DNA of 64,000 nt from positions 62,001 to 126,000 of the forward strand of contig JAFSRD010000004.1 in assembly GCA_017446265.1 (NCBI GenBank), read 5' to 3'. The translations under genes were made by a program, and so were the position numbers. Shown in pieces: positions 16,880 through 26,503 of the stretch; positions within the stretch are counted from its first letter, which is position 1, and each line of letters begins with the position of its first letter. The stretch is from Treponema sp. (lineage in GTDB: Bacteria; Spirochaetota; Spirochaetia; Treponematales; Treponemataceae). The notes below the pieces were generated by a model. That model made no database searches and was not told the origin of the DNA. It saw nothing but the letters and a program-made list of their open reading frames with translations.

Positions 16880-18595
16880 ATGAAAGTATTTCTCGGCATT
16901 CCCGCTTCAGGCGGCGCAGGAATTGGAAAAGCATTTGTTATTCCTGAAACTGCAAAAAAATCAATTCCACAAAAAAATATACAAGAATCAGAACTTGCAG
17001 ACGGGTGGCAGCGTTTCCAGTCATCAGTGCATATCGTTACAGAGCAGATACATACGCAGCTTAAAAATTTGCCAAAAGGCAGTCCGTCAAATAAAGCGCA
17101 ACGTGAATTGCTCGAAGCGTATATCCTCATGCTGTCAGATCCCATTTTTATTGCCGAACTCAAAGACGCATATGAAAAATCGCTCAAAAATATTGAGCAC
17201 GTAATAGACATCAAAGTTGCCGAATACGCAGAAAAATTGCGCAACACAGGCGATGACATGCTTGCCGAACGTGCACACGACATAACGGATGTGTTCAGCC
17301 TTGTACTCAACAATATGCTCAACATCTCGCAGTTCGACATAAGCGCCGTTCCAGACGGTGCGGTCATCATAGCATCTACGCTCTCACCCACAAATGCGCT
17401 TGTGCTTTCAAAACGAAAGATTGCAGGGCTCGCGCTCACTGAAGGCGGCATCTCAAGCCATGTCGTCATTCTCGCACGCAGTTACGGCATTCCCACTGTT
17501 GTCGGTCTGAAAAACATCACGCACCAAATCCAAACGGGAAACGACGTTATAGTAAACGGCAACACGGCAGAGTTGTTTGTTAATCCAGATGATAAAACAC
17601 TCGCAGAATATAAAAATAAAATTGAAGTAGAAAGACGACGTGAAAAAGCGTTGAAATCATTTCTCAATAAACCTGCGCAGACAAAAGATGGAACGCGCTT
17701 TACTATTTTAGCAAACATCGGCACGCCTGAAGAAGCTCTGCTCGCAAAAGAGATGGGAGCAGATGGCATAGGGTTGTTTAGAACTGAATTTCTTTACATG
17801 AGCACTGTAAGCGAAACAGCGAGCTTTGCCTATCACTCATTTGACGAAGACACGCAATTTAATGCATACAAACAAGTGCTCAGCATTATGGGAGAAAAGC
17901 CTGTCACCATTCGCACGCTTGACGCAGGAGGCGACAAACTAATTCACAATGCTGACATTCCAATTGCAGAAGAAAAAAATCCGCTCATGGGTTTGCGCGC
18001 AGTTCGTCTCTCACTTGCTTATCCACACATTATGAAAACACAGCTTCGCGCATTGTATCGCGCAAGCATCTATGGCAATCTCAAAATCATGCTGCCGCTC
18101 ATTACAAATGTTGAGCAAGTACGTCAATGCACGGCACTTGCAGAAACAGTGCGCAAGGAGCTTCGTGCAGAAAATATTCCATTCGACGAGAATGTGTCTA
18201 TAGGCATTATGATTGAAACAGCTGCCGCTGCAATGACAGCAGACTGTCTTGCAAAAACATGCTCGTTTTTTTCAATCGGCACAAACGACTTAACGCAATA
18301 CACGCTCGGCATAGACCGAGAAAATCAAGCTGTATCGGGGCTATATGATGAATTTAATCTTGCAGTGCTGCGGCTCATAGCGACGACACTTGAATGCGCG
18401 CAAAAAGAGGATATTCCCGTGTCTGTGTGCGGAGAAATGGCAGGAAAAGATGACAGCGTGCTCGTCCTTACCGGAATGGGATTTAGGAGTTTGAGCATGA
18501 GTTCAAAATTTATTCCCGGTGTAAAAGAACTGCTTTCCCGCTTTACAATCAACGAGTTGCATGCAATTTCTGCAAAGCACCTTAACAATCTGTAA
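16880..18595 (+). CDS. ptsI: PTS enzyme I (phosphoenolpyruvate--protein phosphotransferase)
   Basis: Takes phosphate from PEP on a His and passes it to HPr, the first step of the phosphotransferase system. 571 residues from the ATG at 16880 (MKVFLGIPASGG); an upstream TTG in frame lies inside the promoter. Phosphohistidine loop GGISSHVVILARSYGIP near residue 190; PEP-barrel motifs IMIETAAAA, FFSIGTNDLTQYTLG and VSVCGEMAGKD follow, so the enzyme is full length and looks active. No HPr or EII gene is near; in many spirochaetes the PTS is incomplete and serves regulation, which may be the case here. der starts 19 bases downstream. Confidence 0.97.
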   Translation: MKVFLGIPASGGAGIGKAFVIPETAKKSIPQKNIQESELADGWQRFQSSVHIVTEQIHTQLKNLPKGSPSNKAQRELLEAYILMLSDPIFIAELKDAYEKSLKNIEHVIDIKVAEYAEKLRNTGDDMLAERAHDITDVFSLVLNNMLNISQFDISAVPDGAVIIASTLSPTNALVLSKRKIAGLALTEGGISSHVVILARSYGIPTVVGLKNITHQIQTGNDVIVNGNTAELFVNPDDKTLAEYKNKIEVERRREKALKSFLNKPAQTKDGTRFTILANIGTPEEALLAKEMGADGIGLFRTEFLYMSTVSETASFAYHSFDEDTQFNAYKQVLSIMGEKPVTIRTLDAGGDKLIHNADIPIAEEKNPLMGLRAVRLSLAYPHIMKTQLRALYRASIYGNLKIMLPLITNVEQVRQCTALAETVRKELRAENIPFDENVSIGIMIETAAAAMTADCLAKTCSFFSIGTNDLTQYTLGIDRENQAVSGLYDEFNLAVLRLIATTLECAQKEDIPVSVCGEMAGKDDSVLVLTGMGFRSLSMSSKFIPGVKELLSRFTINELHAISAKHLNNL

Positions 18596-18614
18596 CATAT
18601 TGGAATTATTAATT

Positions 18615-20012
18615 ATGAAAAAATATTTTACAGCGCAACAAACAAAATCATTTTCAAATTGTCCGACAGTTGTCATAACAGGGCGGCCAAACGTAGGCAA
18701 GTCAACGCTCTTCAATCGTTTTATGAAAAAAAAAGTTGCAATCACTGACCCAACGCCAGGCGTAACGCGAGACCCTGTTGAAGGCACTGCGCTTTTAAAC
18801 GACAAGCCAGTGTACCTTATAGATACAGGAGGCTACAAACTTGAGCGGCTTGAAGGAACGAAAGAAGCTGTGCTTGATGAACTTGTCGTAAACCGCTCGC
18901 GCAGCATGCTGAAAAAAGCAGATTTGATTTTGCTGTTGCTTGAGCCTGAAAAAATTACGGCAGAAGATGAAGAGTTGATTTTAGAGTTGCGGCCATACTG
19001 GAATAAAGTAATTGCAGCAGTCAATAAAACTGAAGGCGGAAAAAACAAAGCTGCTGCATATGAATACGCACGTTTCGGATTCAACGAGCTTGTGTTTATC
19101 TCCGCCGAACATGGCGACCATATTGCAGAACTTGCAGAAAAAATTGTGGCGCGTCTTGATTTTTCACGTGTCGTTGAAACGGAAAAACAGCACGTCATCC
19201 GACTTGCAATACTGGGCAAGCCGAACACAGGAAAATCAACATTGTCAAACCGTCTCACGCATTCCGACGCTTCAATCGTAAGTGATTACGCGGGCACAAC
19301 GCGTGACGTTGTTGAAGGCACATTCATCTATGCAGAAAAAAAATTCCAAGTGCTTGATACCGCCGGCATACGCAGAAAATCAAAAGTTAAGGAAAACGTT
19401 GAATACTATTCTGTCAATCGCGCAATTAAAACGCTCGACGAATGCGACATTGCCGTTTTATTAATCGACGCGCAAGACGGGCTTGACGAGCAAGTAAAAA
19501 AACTGTGTGCGCTTGCACATGATCGCGGCAGGGGAATCATCTTTGCACTCAACAAATGGGACACACAGGAAAAAGGTCGTACGCCATTAAAAAAAGCAAT
19601 CGAAAACATTCACATCATGTTCGGCCACATGACGTATGCGCCTATCCTCGCCCTCTCTGCACTTGAAGGAAAAGGCATAAAAGATTTGCTCAATGCATGC
19701 ATTGAATTATACGAGCAGCTTAATAAAAAAATAGACACATCTGTGCTCAATGTTGCACTCAAAGACTGGCTTTATCAGTATCCGCCACCTGCGTCTAAAG
19801 CGACGCATTTCAAAGTGCGCTACATGACGCAGACATCTGTAAATCCTGTGTCGTTTTTAATTTTTGCAACGCGTCCTGAAGTCGTGCCGCTTTCTTACAT
19901 TGCGTACCTAAAAAACAAAATCCGCGCAGATTTAGGCTTTGACAAAATTCCCGTGCAGATTCAATTCAAGGCAAGCAGGCAAAAATGGGAAAACCGTGCA
20001 AACAATGAATAA
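18615..20012 (+). CDS. der: Ribosome-associated GTPase Der (EngA)
   Basis: Double-GTPase factor in 50S ribosomal subunit assembly. 465 residues from the ATG at 18615 (MKKYFTAQQTK). Two G domains in tandem: first P-loop GRPNVGKST and DTGGYK, second GKPNTGKST and DTAGIRRKSKV, then NKWD; a C-terminal KH-like domain ends the protein. It lies 19 bases after ptsI and probably shares its transcript. It converges with the next gene with only 47 bases between and no clear terminator. Confidence 0.97.
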   Translation: MKKYFTAQQTKSFSNCPTVVITGRPNVGKSTLFNRFMKKKVAITDPTPGVTRDPVEGTALLNDKPVYLIDTGGYKLERLEGTKEAVLDELVVNRSRSMLKKADLILLLLEPEKITAEDEELILELRPYWNKVIAAVNKTEGGKNKAAAYEYARFGFNELVFISAEHGDHIAELAEKIVARLDFSRVVETEKQHVIRLAILGKPNTGKSTLSNRLTHSDASIVSDYAGTTRDVVEGTFIYAEKKFQVLDTAGIRRKSKVKENVEYYSVNRAIKTLDECDIAVLLIDAQDGLDEQVKKLCALAHDRGRGIIFALNKWDTQEKGRTPLKKAIENIHIMFGHMTYAPILALSALEGKGIKDLLNACIELYEQLNKKIDTSVLNVALKDWLYQYPPPASKATHFKVRYMTQTSVNPVSFLIFATRPEVVPLSYIAYLKNKIRADLGFDKIPVQIQFKASRQKWENRANNE

Positions 20013-20059
20013 ATCTCGACAAAAATGCAGCGGTCATCGCACGAATAAAAACAGCCAGA

Positions 20060-22015
20060 CTACTGCTTTTGATACGCTTTACGTATCTCTTCTGCAAACA
20101 GCTTATTTTGGTCGTGACGTTCAGGCACAGAAAATTGAGGTTTGCCGTCTTCTTCAGAGATGCGGTAAATCTGCATGGGCGGCGCAGTATACGCGGGGCT
20201 TTCAGGATTATTAATAAACCAATCGAGCACGGCTATAACGCACAATGTATATTTCAGTAAATTTGCATTGTTGGCATTTGTGTTTTCTGTTGTATTCTGC
20301 GCGCCAAGCAAAACATCAAGCCGTTTTGAAATTTCATTTGGCATGACAAAACTGTAATGCGCCCATGGGTTTTGAATAGATTTTACACTGCCGCGCGATG
20401 GAGCGGCAATATCACATTCACGCACAACATCAGAAAGGTACTTGCGCACAAAGTCAGTACGCATATGCAATGGCGCATATTTGCTGTCGTTCGTGGGACG
20501 TTCAAGCACGAGCGGCTCAAATTTGAAATTTGGTAAAAATTGATAATTTGTTTGCCATAGGATTGTCGTCATCAATTTCTTGCCAAACGCCGATGTATCA
20601 AAATCACTTTGCGAATACACTTGATTCACAAGATTTTTCAACGGGTCGCAATAAATTTTCTGGAACACTGTTTCACGGTACGCGCTCCAATCATCAAGCA
20701 CAGCAGTTATTGAATCACCTGATTTTTTACCCGGTTCATCAACTTTGCCACTGTCAAGAAAGTGTATGTCACGGCAACCGTGAAAGAAATCTTCTATGAT
20801 TCTCAAAAGTACAATAATTGTCTGCATCGGATTTACCGGTGACAGCATGTTAAACCCTTCATCAAATTTATAGAGCGGCTGAAAATAAGGAAAAAAGTCT
20901 GGACGCGAATCGAGCTTGGTAAATCCCGCTTGTGGAAAAAGACGCTCCAGCAAATTGATTCCTGTATTAACAATTTCATCACGCTTTCCTTTTATTTCGC
21001 GCACCACAGGCTTTTTCACAGCCTCAGCAGCTTTAGGAGCGTCGTTCGACTTATCTGGAAGCAACAAATCAAATTTGTGCAGCCCAACAAACTGCAAAAT
21101 GTCTGCAACTTTTGCCGTAAAAAAGTCTGGATATGACTCAAACGTATCGGAACACATGCGCATGAGCAATGGATACAGTTTTTTAATAACTTCCGTTTCA
21201 AGATACAGCCACTCTGTTATGGCCTCTTTTGCAAGCGAAGAAAGTTTTTCTTTATTTGAATCGGGATACGATGCTTCGTCCGCATAAATTTCTTTAATAA
21301 GTTTCGGAATTTTTGAACTGCCGTAATAGTACACCATCATAAGTGGCTGATAGATGGCACGGACAAGCGGCATTAAATCTACCACAAGGAGCGGTGGCGG
21401 CAATTCCTGCAACTCCATATACGCTATCTTTATAGGCTGTATCATCCAGCCTGCAACCATGCGCAAAAATTTGAATTTTGTCTCTGAGCTATTAACAATT
21501 TTTGCCTTATACGTACTTGGCGCAACTTGTATGAGCGTTTTAATAACTGTAACAAATGCCTCCAAATTATCAATATACATTTTGAGCGTCACTTCATAAA
21601 ACGCTTGAATGATTCGTTCAGTTCCATCTTTTTGAAATTTGCGGATAAAATTGAAAAATCCGTAATTCGCCTTTATCTGATATTCATTTGACATCATAAG
21701 TTTGTCGATTTGTGCACAAAGTTTCGGAGAAAGAGACGGCAGCTCATTTTTACGGCGATTTCTGAGCGCAATAGAATTGTGTGCAGCCGGAGGAGCAGAA
21801 GATGCGGCTTTTGCGCCGTTTCCAGAAGAGGCAGCACGTTGCCCTATGCCTGACGGTCTGCGCCCTAGACTTGTAGATGTTGACCGTTCATTCAAAACTT
21901 CACCTCCAAGTTTTTTTGCCATTGCTGCCGCTTCATGCGGCTCTATGTTTCCTATTGCCTTTCGCGTTTTATCAAGCGTACCCGGCTCCCAGTCGGCAGT
22001 TTTTCGGTTACTCAT
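20060..22015 (-). CDS. Conserved protein of unknown function, probably spirochaete-specific
   Basis: 651 residues from the ATG at 22015 (MSNRKTADWEPG), chosen because GAGGAG lies nine bases upstream. No signal peptide or membrane segment. The N-terminal 90 residues are disordered and rich in Ser, Gly and Ala; the remainder is predominantly helical and charged with many aromatic residues (PYFQPLYKFDEGF). I recognise no enzymatic motif. It is preceded, 27 bases away, by the gene at 22043-23143 on the same strand, so the two form an operon. A structural or cytoskeletal cytoplasmic role is possible but unsupported. Confidence 0.7.
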   Translation of the reverse strand: MSNRKTADWEPGTLDKTRKAIGNIEPHEAAAMAKKLGGEVLNERSTSTSLGRRPSGIGQRAASSGNGAKAASSAPPAAHNSIALRNRRKNELPSLSPKLCAQIDKLMMSNEYQIKANYGFFNFIRKFQKDGTERIIQAFYEVTLKMYIDNLEAFVTVIKTLIQVAPSTYKAKIVNSSETKFKFLRMVAGWMIQPIKIAYMELQELPPPLLVVDLMPLVRAIYQPLMMVYYYGSSKIPKLIKEIYADEASYPDSNKEKLSSLAKEAITEWLYLETEVIKKLYPLLMRMCSDTFESYPDFFTAKVADILQFVGLHKFDLLLPDKSNDAPKAAEAVKKPVVREIKGKRDEIVNTGINLLERLFPQAGFTKLDSRPDFFPYFQPLYKFDEGFNMLSPVNPMQTIIVLLRIIEDFFHGCRDIHFLDSGKVDEPGKKSGDSITAVLDDWSAYRETVFQKIYCDPLKNLVNQVYSQSDFDTSAFGKKLMTTILWQTNYQFLPNFKFEPLVLERPTNDSKYAPLHMRTDFVRKYLSDVVRECDIAAPSRGSVKSIQNPWAHYSFVMPNEISKRLDVLLGAQNTTENTNANNANLLKYTLCVIAVLDWFINNPESPAYTAPPMQIYRISEEDGKPQFSVPERHDQNKLFAEEIRKAYQKQ

Positions 22016-22042
22016 ATTACAACTCCTCAATTACCAAATTTA

Positions 22043-23143
22043 CTAAATTCTCAGTATATTCTTTTTAACAATTCCAGGAAAGTTTCTAATCGTAAGCTTT
22101 TCCCCTTCCTCTGTGAGCAGAACACCGTCAAATACACCGTAAATGTTGCTGTATTCATTGCGCATTATTAAAATATTAAGCATGCGCTTGCTTATTGACA
22201 ACGGTGTAAAAGTTAAGTCAACCATAGATTCCGTATCCTGCACAACCCATGTTTTATTGATTCCAAACGAATGCGTTATTGTTACCGCAGGCAGAGGGAT
22301 TATGTGTCCGTCAAAAATGATGACGTTTTCATTGCAATTGTCGGCATCTGGAGAATCTGCATTTGTGTTGACAAATCTGAACAGCAACTTGCGCCCTTCG
22401 TAATCGCCAAGAGCGCACATCATCTCGCTTTTTGAGCGCTGCTTGTGATGTGAGCGGTTCATAGCCATGAGCGCAATACCTGCGGCGCTTTCCATAGGCA
22501 CAGCAGCAGTATGTTTGCCTGCCGCAATAGAAAGCGAGCCATATATCTTCATTGCGGAAAGCCATGTTGCAGAACAGCGATTTGTCGTAGGCGCAGGCAT
22601 GACGACAACCATCTCTTTAAAAAACGCATCGTCAAAATGTGCGGTGAATTTCCCTTGCGCAGGAGGACGCTGCTTGTCACCTGCAACTTTAAACGACAAC
22701 GAAATGCGATTCTTTTTTCTGCTCCATAATAACCTGATATAGCGCGATTTTTTATAGCTTACGCAAACTGCTTCATCAAGACGGAGCGGTATAAATCTCC
22801 CACGCGGAGGCATAAACACGTGATACGCAAATTTTTTGCCAGTTGAGCGGTACCAAAAAATCACTTCTGCCAGCCCGAACAGCTTGTCGTCAAAGAATTC
22901 TACCATGCCGATATAATCACCTATGGAAAACATGTACGCAATACGGCCCTTGATGCGCAAATTAGTAAAAAGAGAAGGAATGGGAAAACCTGAAACCGAA
23001 GAAGCAAGCCCTTTTATATCAAGCTTTTTCGGCGTTGCAAAAAATGTGCCGAACACAGCCTTTCCATCTTTAACAATTGCTTCAGGGACCTCGCCTATAG
23101 TTCGTGAATACAACCGCAACCTCGTAACAAAAAAAACTCCCAT
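22043..23143 (-). CDS. DUF2804-like protein
   Basis: 366 residues from the ATG at 23143 (MGVFFVTRLRL), preferred over a GTG at 23158 because GAGG sits eight to nine bases upstream. The pattern FSIGDYIGMVEFFDDKLFGLAEVIFW and the end VFDGVLLTEEGEKLTIRNFPG resemble DUF2804 proteins, which are mostly beta and of unknown role; I could not test this. No signal peptide. Operon partner of the 651-residue protein downstream. Confidence 0.55.
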   Translation of the reverse strand: MGVFFVTRLRLYSRTIGEVPEAIVKDGKAVFGTFFATPKKLDIKGLASSVSGFPIPSLFTNLRIKGRIAYMFSIGDYIGMVEFFDDKLFGLAEVIFWYRSTGKKFAYHVFMPPRGRFIPLRLDEAVCVSYKKSRYIRLLWSRKKNRISLSFKVAGDKQRPPAQGKFTAHFDDAFFKEMVVVMPAPTTNRCSATWLSAMKIYGSLSIAAGKHTAAVPMESAAGIALMAMNRSHHKQRSKSEMMCALGDYEGRKLLFRFVNTNADSPDADNCNENVIIFDGHIIPLPAVTITHSFGINKTWVVQDTESMVDLTFTPLSISKRMLNILIMRNEYSNIYGVFDGVLLTEEGEKLTIRNFPGIVKKNILRI

Positions 23144-23205
23144 ACTCAACAACCTCACTCAAAAACCTCGCCGCAAACGATGAGGCATGTTGTTCTCAAA
23201 AGGCA

Positions 23206-23236
23206 ACCTGTTCTAAAATTGAAGTTTCCGAACAGG
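23206..23236. repeat. Short hairpin repeat CCTGTTC...GAACAGG
   Basis: CCTGTTC pairs with GAACAGG 17 bases on, followed by CTTAATAATT. The same hairpin with the same right flank is found on the other strand at 37926-37957. It lies in the divergent gap between the DUF2804-like gene and the RNase gene; no T-run follows. Confidence 0.5.
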
Positions 23237-23371
23237 CTTAATAATTATACAAAAAAATGGGTCATACTGCAATTATATTTTTCCTGCTGTCAATAGCTTT
23301 GATTTTTCTACTTGAGAAATACCAAAAAGCGTGGTACACTTATTACATGTTTTTTTTCGAGGAGTTGTAGT

Positions 23372-24823
23372 ATGGGCATCAGTTTATATTCACTTGGCGC
23401 TGCAGAAGAAGTTACCGGTTCAAAACACATCTTTGAAATAGACGGTCGCCCGTTTATGATTGACTGCGGCGCATTTCAAGGCAAACGAAAAAGCGCAGAC
23501 GAAAAAAACCGTAATTTTACTATTGCAGCAGACAAACTTGAATCTGTCATTTTAACACATGGACATCTTGACCACTGCGGTTTGCTTCCCGTTCTTGCAC
23601 GTAAAGGTTTTAGAGGCAACATCTACGCTACTCCCGCTACACGCGACATCGCATGCATCGTAATGATGGACAGCGCAAATATTCAAGCAAGAGATGCTGA
23701 GTTCTTGCGCAAACAGGCGCAAAAAAAAGGCGAAAAATTCGACTGGCGGCCGCTCTTTACCGAAAAAGACTGCCTGACTACTGCAAGCCAAATTGTTTCA
23801 GTTTCGTATAATCGCAAAATGTACATTGCGCCTGACGTTGAACTTGAATTTTTTGATGCGGGACATATACTCGGTTCTGCATTCGCAAATATCACCATAA
23901 AAGGATTGCACGGGAAAATAAACGCGCCGCATCCTGGAAAAGCAGGCGAAAACGAAGTACGCATTTTATACACGGGCGACATGGGGCGTCGCAACCAACC
24001 GATTATCAGAGACCCCGCAACAAATGTTCCCGCGCCAGACTACATCTATCTTGAAAGCACATACGGAAGCCGCAAACACGGAGAAAAAGAATTTGCCATG
24101 AATGAACTTGAGCGCGTTGTGCATGATGCAATAAATCGAAAAGGGAAAATAATAATTCCGTCGTTTGCAATTGAGCGCGCGCAAGAGCTCGTGTTTTACC
24201 TGCACCTTCTCGTAGACGCAAAAAGAATCCCTGCGCTGCCAATTTATGTAGACTCGCCAATGGCAGTAAACGCCACAAGCGTCTTTAAAGTACACCCTGA
24301 ATGTTACGATGACCAGACAAACGAAGCGTTTATACAACATCATAAAAATCCGTTCGGCTTCAACTCGCTTACGTTTACCGACAGTGTTGACGAATCAAAA
24401 TCGCTCAACAAAAAACCAGGTCCAATGATTATCATAAGTGCCGATGGCATGTGCGAAGCAGGCCGCGTGCTCCATCACCTTGCAAACAACATAAGCGATG
24501 AGCGCAACATTATCCTCGCTGTAGGCTACATGGCAGAAAACACGCTTGGGCGCAGAATTCTCGACGGTGAAAAAGAAGTCAAGATAATGAACAATTTGTA
24601 TAAAGTTAAAGCAAAAGTTGAGCAGATTGATGCATTCAGCGCGCATGCCGATTACACAGAAATGACTTCATGGCTCGACACAATTGACAAGAGCCGTCTC
24701 AAGCAGATTTTCCTCGTGCACGGCGAGCCTGACTCACAAGCTTTTTTCAAAAAATATCTTGCAGAGCATGGCTACAACGATGTGACGACAGTAAAATACG
24801 GTGAAACATACGACATTCAATAG
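23372..24823 (+). CDS. Metallo-beta-lactamase/beta-CASP ribonuclease
   Basis: RNA-cleaving enzyme of the CPSF73/YSH1-like group. 483 residues from the ATG at 23372 (MGISLYSLGAAEEVTGS), with GAGGAG upstream. The zinc motif HGHLDHCG (residues about 58-65) and later DAGHILGSA and YTGDMG belong to the metallo-beta-lactamase fold; SADGMCEAGRVLHHL and DAFSAHADYTEM are beta-CASP motifs, and LVHGEPDSQAF is the C-terminal RMMBL motif. A role in mRNA turnover or rRNA processing is likely. Its end overlaps the convergent PurO-like gene by seven bases. Confidence 0.93.
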   Translation: MGISLYSLGAAEEVTGSKHIFEIDGRPFMIDCGAFQGKRKSADEKNRNFTIAADKLESVILTHGHLDHCGLLPVLARKGFRGNIYATPATRDIACIVMMDSANIQARDAEFLRKQAQKKGEKFDWRPLFTEKDCLTTASQIVSVSYNRKMYIAPDVELEFFDAGHILGSAFANITIKGLHGKINAPHPGKAGENEVRILYTGDMGRRNQPIIRDPATNVPAPDYIYLESTYGSRKHGEKEFAMNELERVVHDAINRKGKIIIPSFAIERAQELVFYLHLLVDAKRIPALPIYVDSPMAVNATSVFKVHPECYDDQTNEAFIQHHKNPFGFNSLTFTDSVDESKSLNKKPGPMIIISADGMCEAGRVLHHLANNISDERNIILAVGYMAENTLGRRILDGEKEVKIMNNLYKVKAKVEQIDAFSAHADYTEMTSWLDTIDKSRLKQIFLVHGEPDSQAFFKKYLAEHGYNDVTTVKYGETYDIQ

Positions 24824-25560
24824 CTGTTTAGCACAGCAGCCTCACTTGCACCGAGAGAATGCCGATTAATAATTCTGCTCTGGGTTTTTCCCGTGTTAAG
24901 TTCAATAAAGCGCGTAAACAGCGAAACCTTGTTTTCGCTGTGGAGGTTTTCCCATACAAGATGCGTAAAGCTGTCTATGTCGCCGCGAATATCTACAAGC
25001 ACAGGCTCGCCCTCAAAACTCGGAAGCGGGTTTCCATTTCCTGCATATGTGTGAATGAACCTTCCTTGCGCGCTCACAGGATGTTCATATGCAAACGTAA
25101 AGCGATTGCACGCACCCGAACCGTCGTTTTTAATAATCGAAAGCGCATAGCTGCACAAACCGTCTGCAACATACACAACGCCCGAAATGCGCGGCGTAAA
25201 GTGAGGCGCGTCAGGCTCAAATGTACGTGAGCGCAACGACTGCTCAAACGTAAGCCGCTTGCGCAATCCGTCATACACAGTGTCTGTCTGGTCGCCGTTT
25301 GTCACGATTGTCGCAGTACCAAGCACGCGCACAGGCGCATAAATTATTAATCGCGCATCTGTCATTTTTGACTCATCGAACGCTTGCGTGCGAATGCCGT
25401 CGCCTTCAGCAACAAATATGCGGTTGCGGCTGTTTTCGCTTCTGCCCATAATAAAATAAGCAATCACGGCGCATGTTCCGTCTTCTGACATTCCAAACAC
25501 AATGCCACGACCATGATACTCGTTTTGTTTAAGCGTTTCTACAAGCGATGCACAGTTCAT
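24817..25560 (-). CDS. PurO-type IMP cyclohydrolase
   Basis: Would close the ring of FAICAR to IMP, the last step of purine synthesis. 247 residues from the ATG at 25560; a GTG three codons upstream at 25569 is an alternative and neither has a strong ribosome site. Motifs shared with archaeal-type PurO are YHGRGIVFGMSEDG, GRSENSRNR, VTNGDQTDTVYDGL and FTPRISGVVY. It starts 10 bases after parB ends and so is the third gene of a parA-parB operon. No other purine gene is near. Some members of this family may act on other nucleotides; the substrate is inferred from family. Confidence 0.82.
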   Translation of the reverse strand: MNCASLVETLKQNEYHGRGIVFGMSEDGTCAVIAYFIMGRSENSRNRIFVAEGDGIRTQAFDESKMTDARLIIYAPVRVLGTATIVTNGDQTDTVYDGLRKRLTFEQSLRSRTFEPDAPHFTPRISGVVYVADGLCSYALSIIKNDGSGACNRFTFAYEHPVSAQGRFIHTYAGNGNPLPSFEGEPVLVDIRGDIDSFTHLVWENLHSENKVSLFTRFIELNTGKTQSRIINRHSLGASEAAVLNSY

Positions 25561-25570
25561 ATAGTTCACA

Positions 25571-26503
25571 TTATTTTTCTACGATAGCCGTATATAATCT
25601 ATCTAAATCTGCACGGCTAAAATACGCAATCTCTATCGTGCCCTTTTCAAGCGTTCCGTTGAGCACGCATTTTGTGCCGAGCACATCAATGAACTGCTGC
25701 TCAATCGCAAGAATATCCACATCTTTTTTGGGAGCTGCTTTTTTATCTTTCTTTTTGTCTGCCGCTCTTCCTCCGCCATTGAATGAAGCTGCAAGTTGTT
25801 CGGCATCGCGCACAGAAAGGTTTGAGCCAACAATTTTGCCAAACAGTACGCGCATATCTGCTTCGTGCACAACAGAGAGCAGCGCACGCGCATGCCCTGC
25901 TGTAATATTCCCATTGACGAGCGCCTTTTGCATGTCTTCGGGCAGTTTTAACAATCGTATTGCGTTCGCAATAGTAGAACGATTTTTGCCAACACGTGAA
26001 GCGACTTCATCCTGACTCATTTCGCCGAGTTGCATGAGGTTGTAATATGCAGCTGCTTCTTCAATCGGGTTTAAATCTGCGCGCTGAATATTTTCGATAA
26101 GCGCAATTTCAAGTTTTTTTTGCTCATCATAGCGGCGGATTTGCACAGGCACTTTACGTACTCCAGCAAGTTTTGCAGCACGCGTACGCCGCTCTCCCGC
26201 AATGATGTAAAAATTTTTCTCGCCAGCAGGCTCAATCAATATGGGCTGGACAACGCCGTGCTCTTTTATTGAAGCAGCAAGTTCTGCAAGCGCATCGTCG
26301 TCAAAATTTTTTCGTGGCTGATAAGGATTCGGTTGCAAAAAATCCACACTGACCCATAACGAGCCGTTGTCATCAAGCTCTACCCCTTCAGGCAACACTG
26401 AAAAACCTGTGCCTGTTTCATCACTCTTGCCATTTATGACTTCATCTGTGCTCATGAGTGCATCGAGCCCTCTGCCCAATCCAAAATTATTTTTTTTAGC
26501 CAC
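25571..26503 (-). CDS. parB: Chromosome partitioning protein ParB
   Basis: Centromere-binding CTPase of chromosome segregation. 310 residues. The GERRTRA box (residues about 95-105) is the CTP-binding motif of ParB/Spo0J proteins, preceded by NPYQPRKNFD; the helix-turn-helix MSQDEVASRVGKNRSTIANAIRLLKLPE follows and the C-terminal dimer domain ends the chain. The start overlaps parA by eight bases. I found no obvious parS site (TGTTNCACGTGAAACA-like) in the window; a partial TTTCACGTG at 19158-19165 inside der is not convincing. Confidence 0.96.
   Translation of the reverse strand: MAKKNNFGLGRGLDALMSTDEVINGKSDETGTGFSVLPEGVELDDNGSLWVSVDFLQPNPYQPRKNFDDDALAELAASIKEHGVVQPILIEPAGEKNFYIIAGERRTRAAKLAGVRKVPVQIRRYDEQKKLEIALIENIQRADLNPIEEAAAYYNLMQLGEMSQDEVASRVGKNRSTIANAIRLLKLPEDMQKALVNGNITAGHARALLSVVHEADMRVLFGKIVGSNLSVRDAEQLAASFNGGGRAADKKKDKKAAPKKDVDILAIEQQFIDVLGTKCVLNGTLEKGTIEIAYFSRADLDRLYTAIVEK

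Noticed and set aside
19158-19165. parS half-site TTTCACGTG
   Set aside because: One half only, inside der, without the symmetric arm; no full parS seen in the window.
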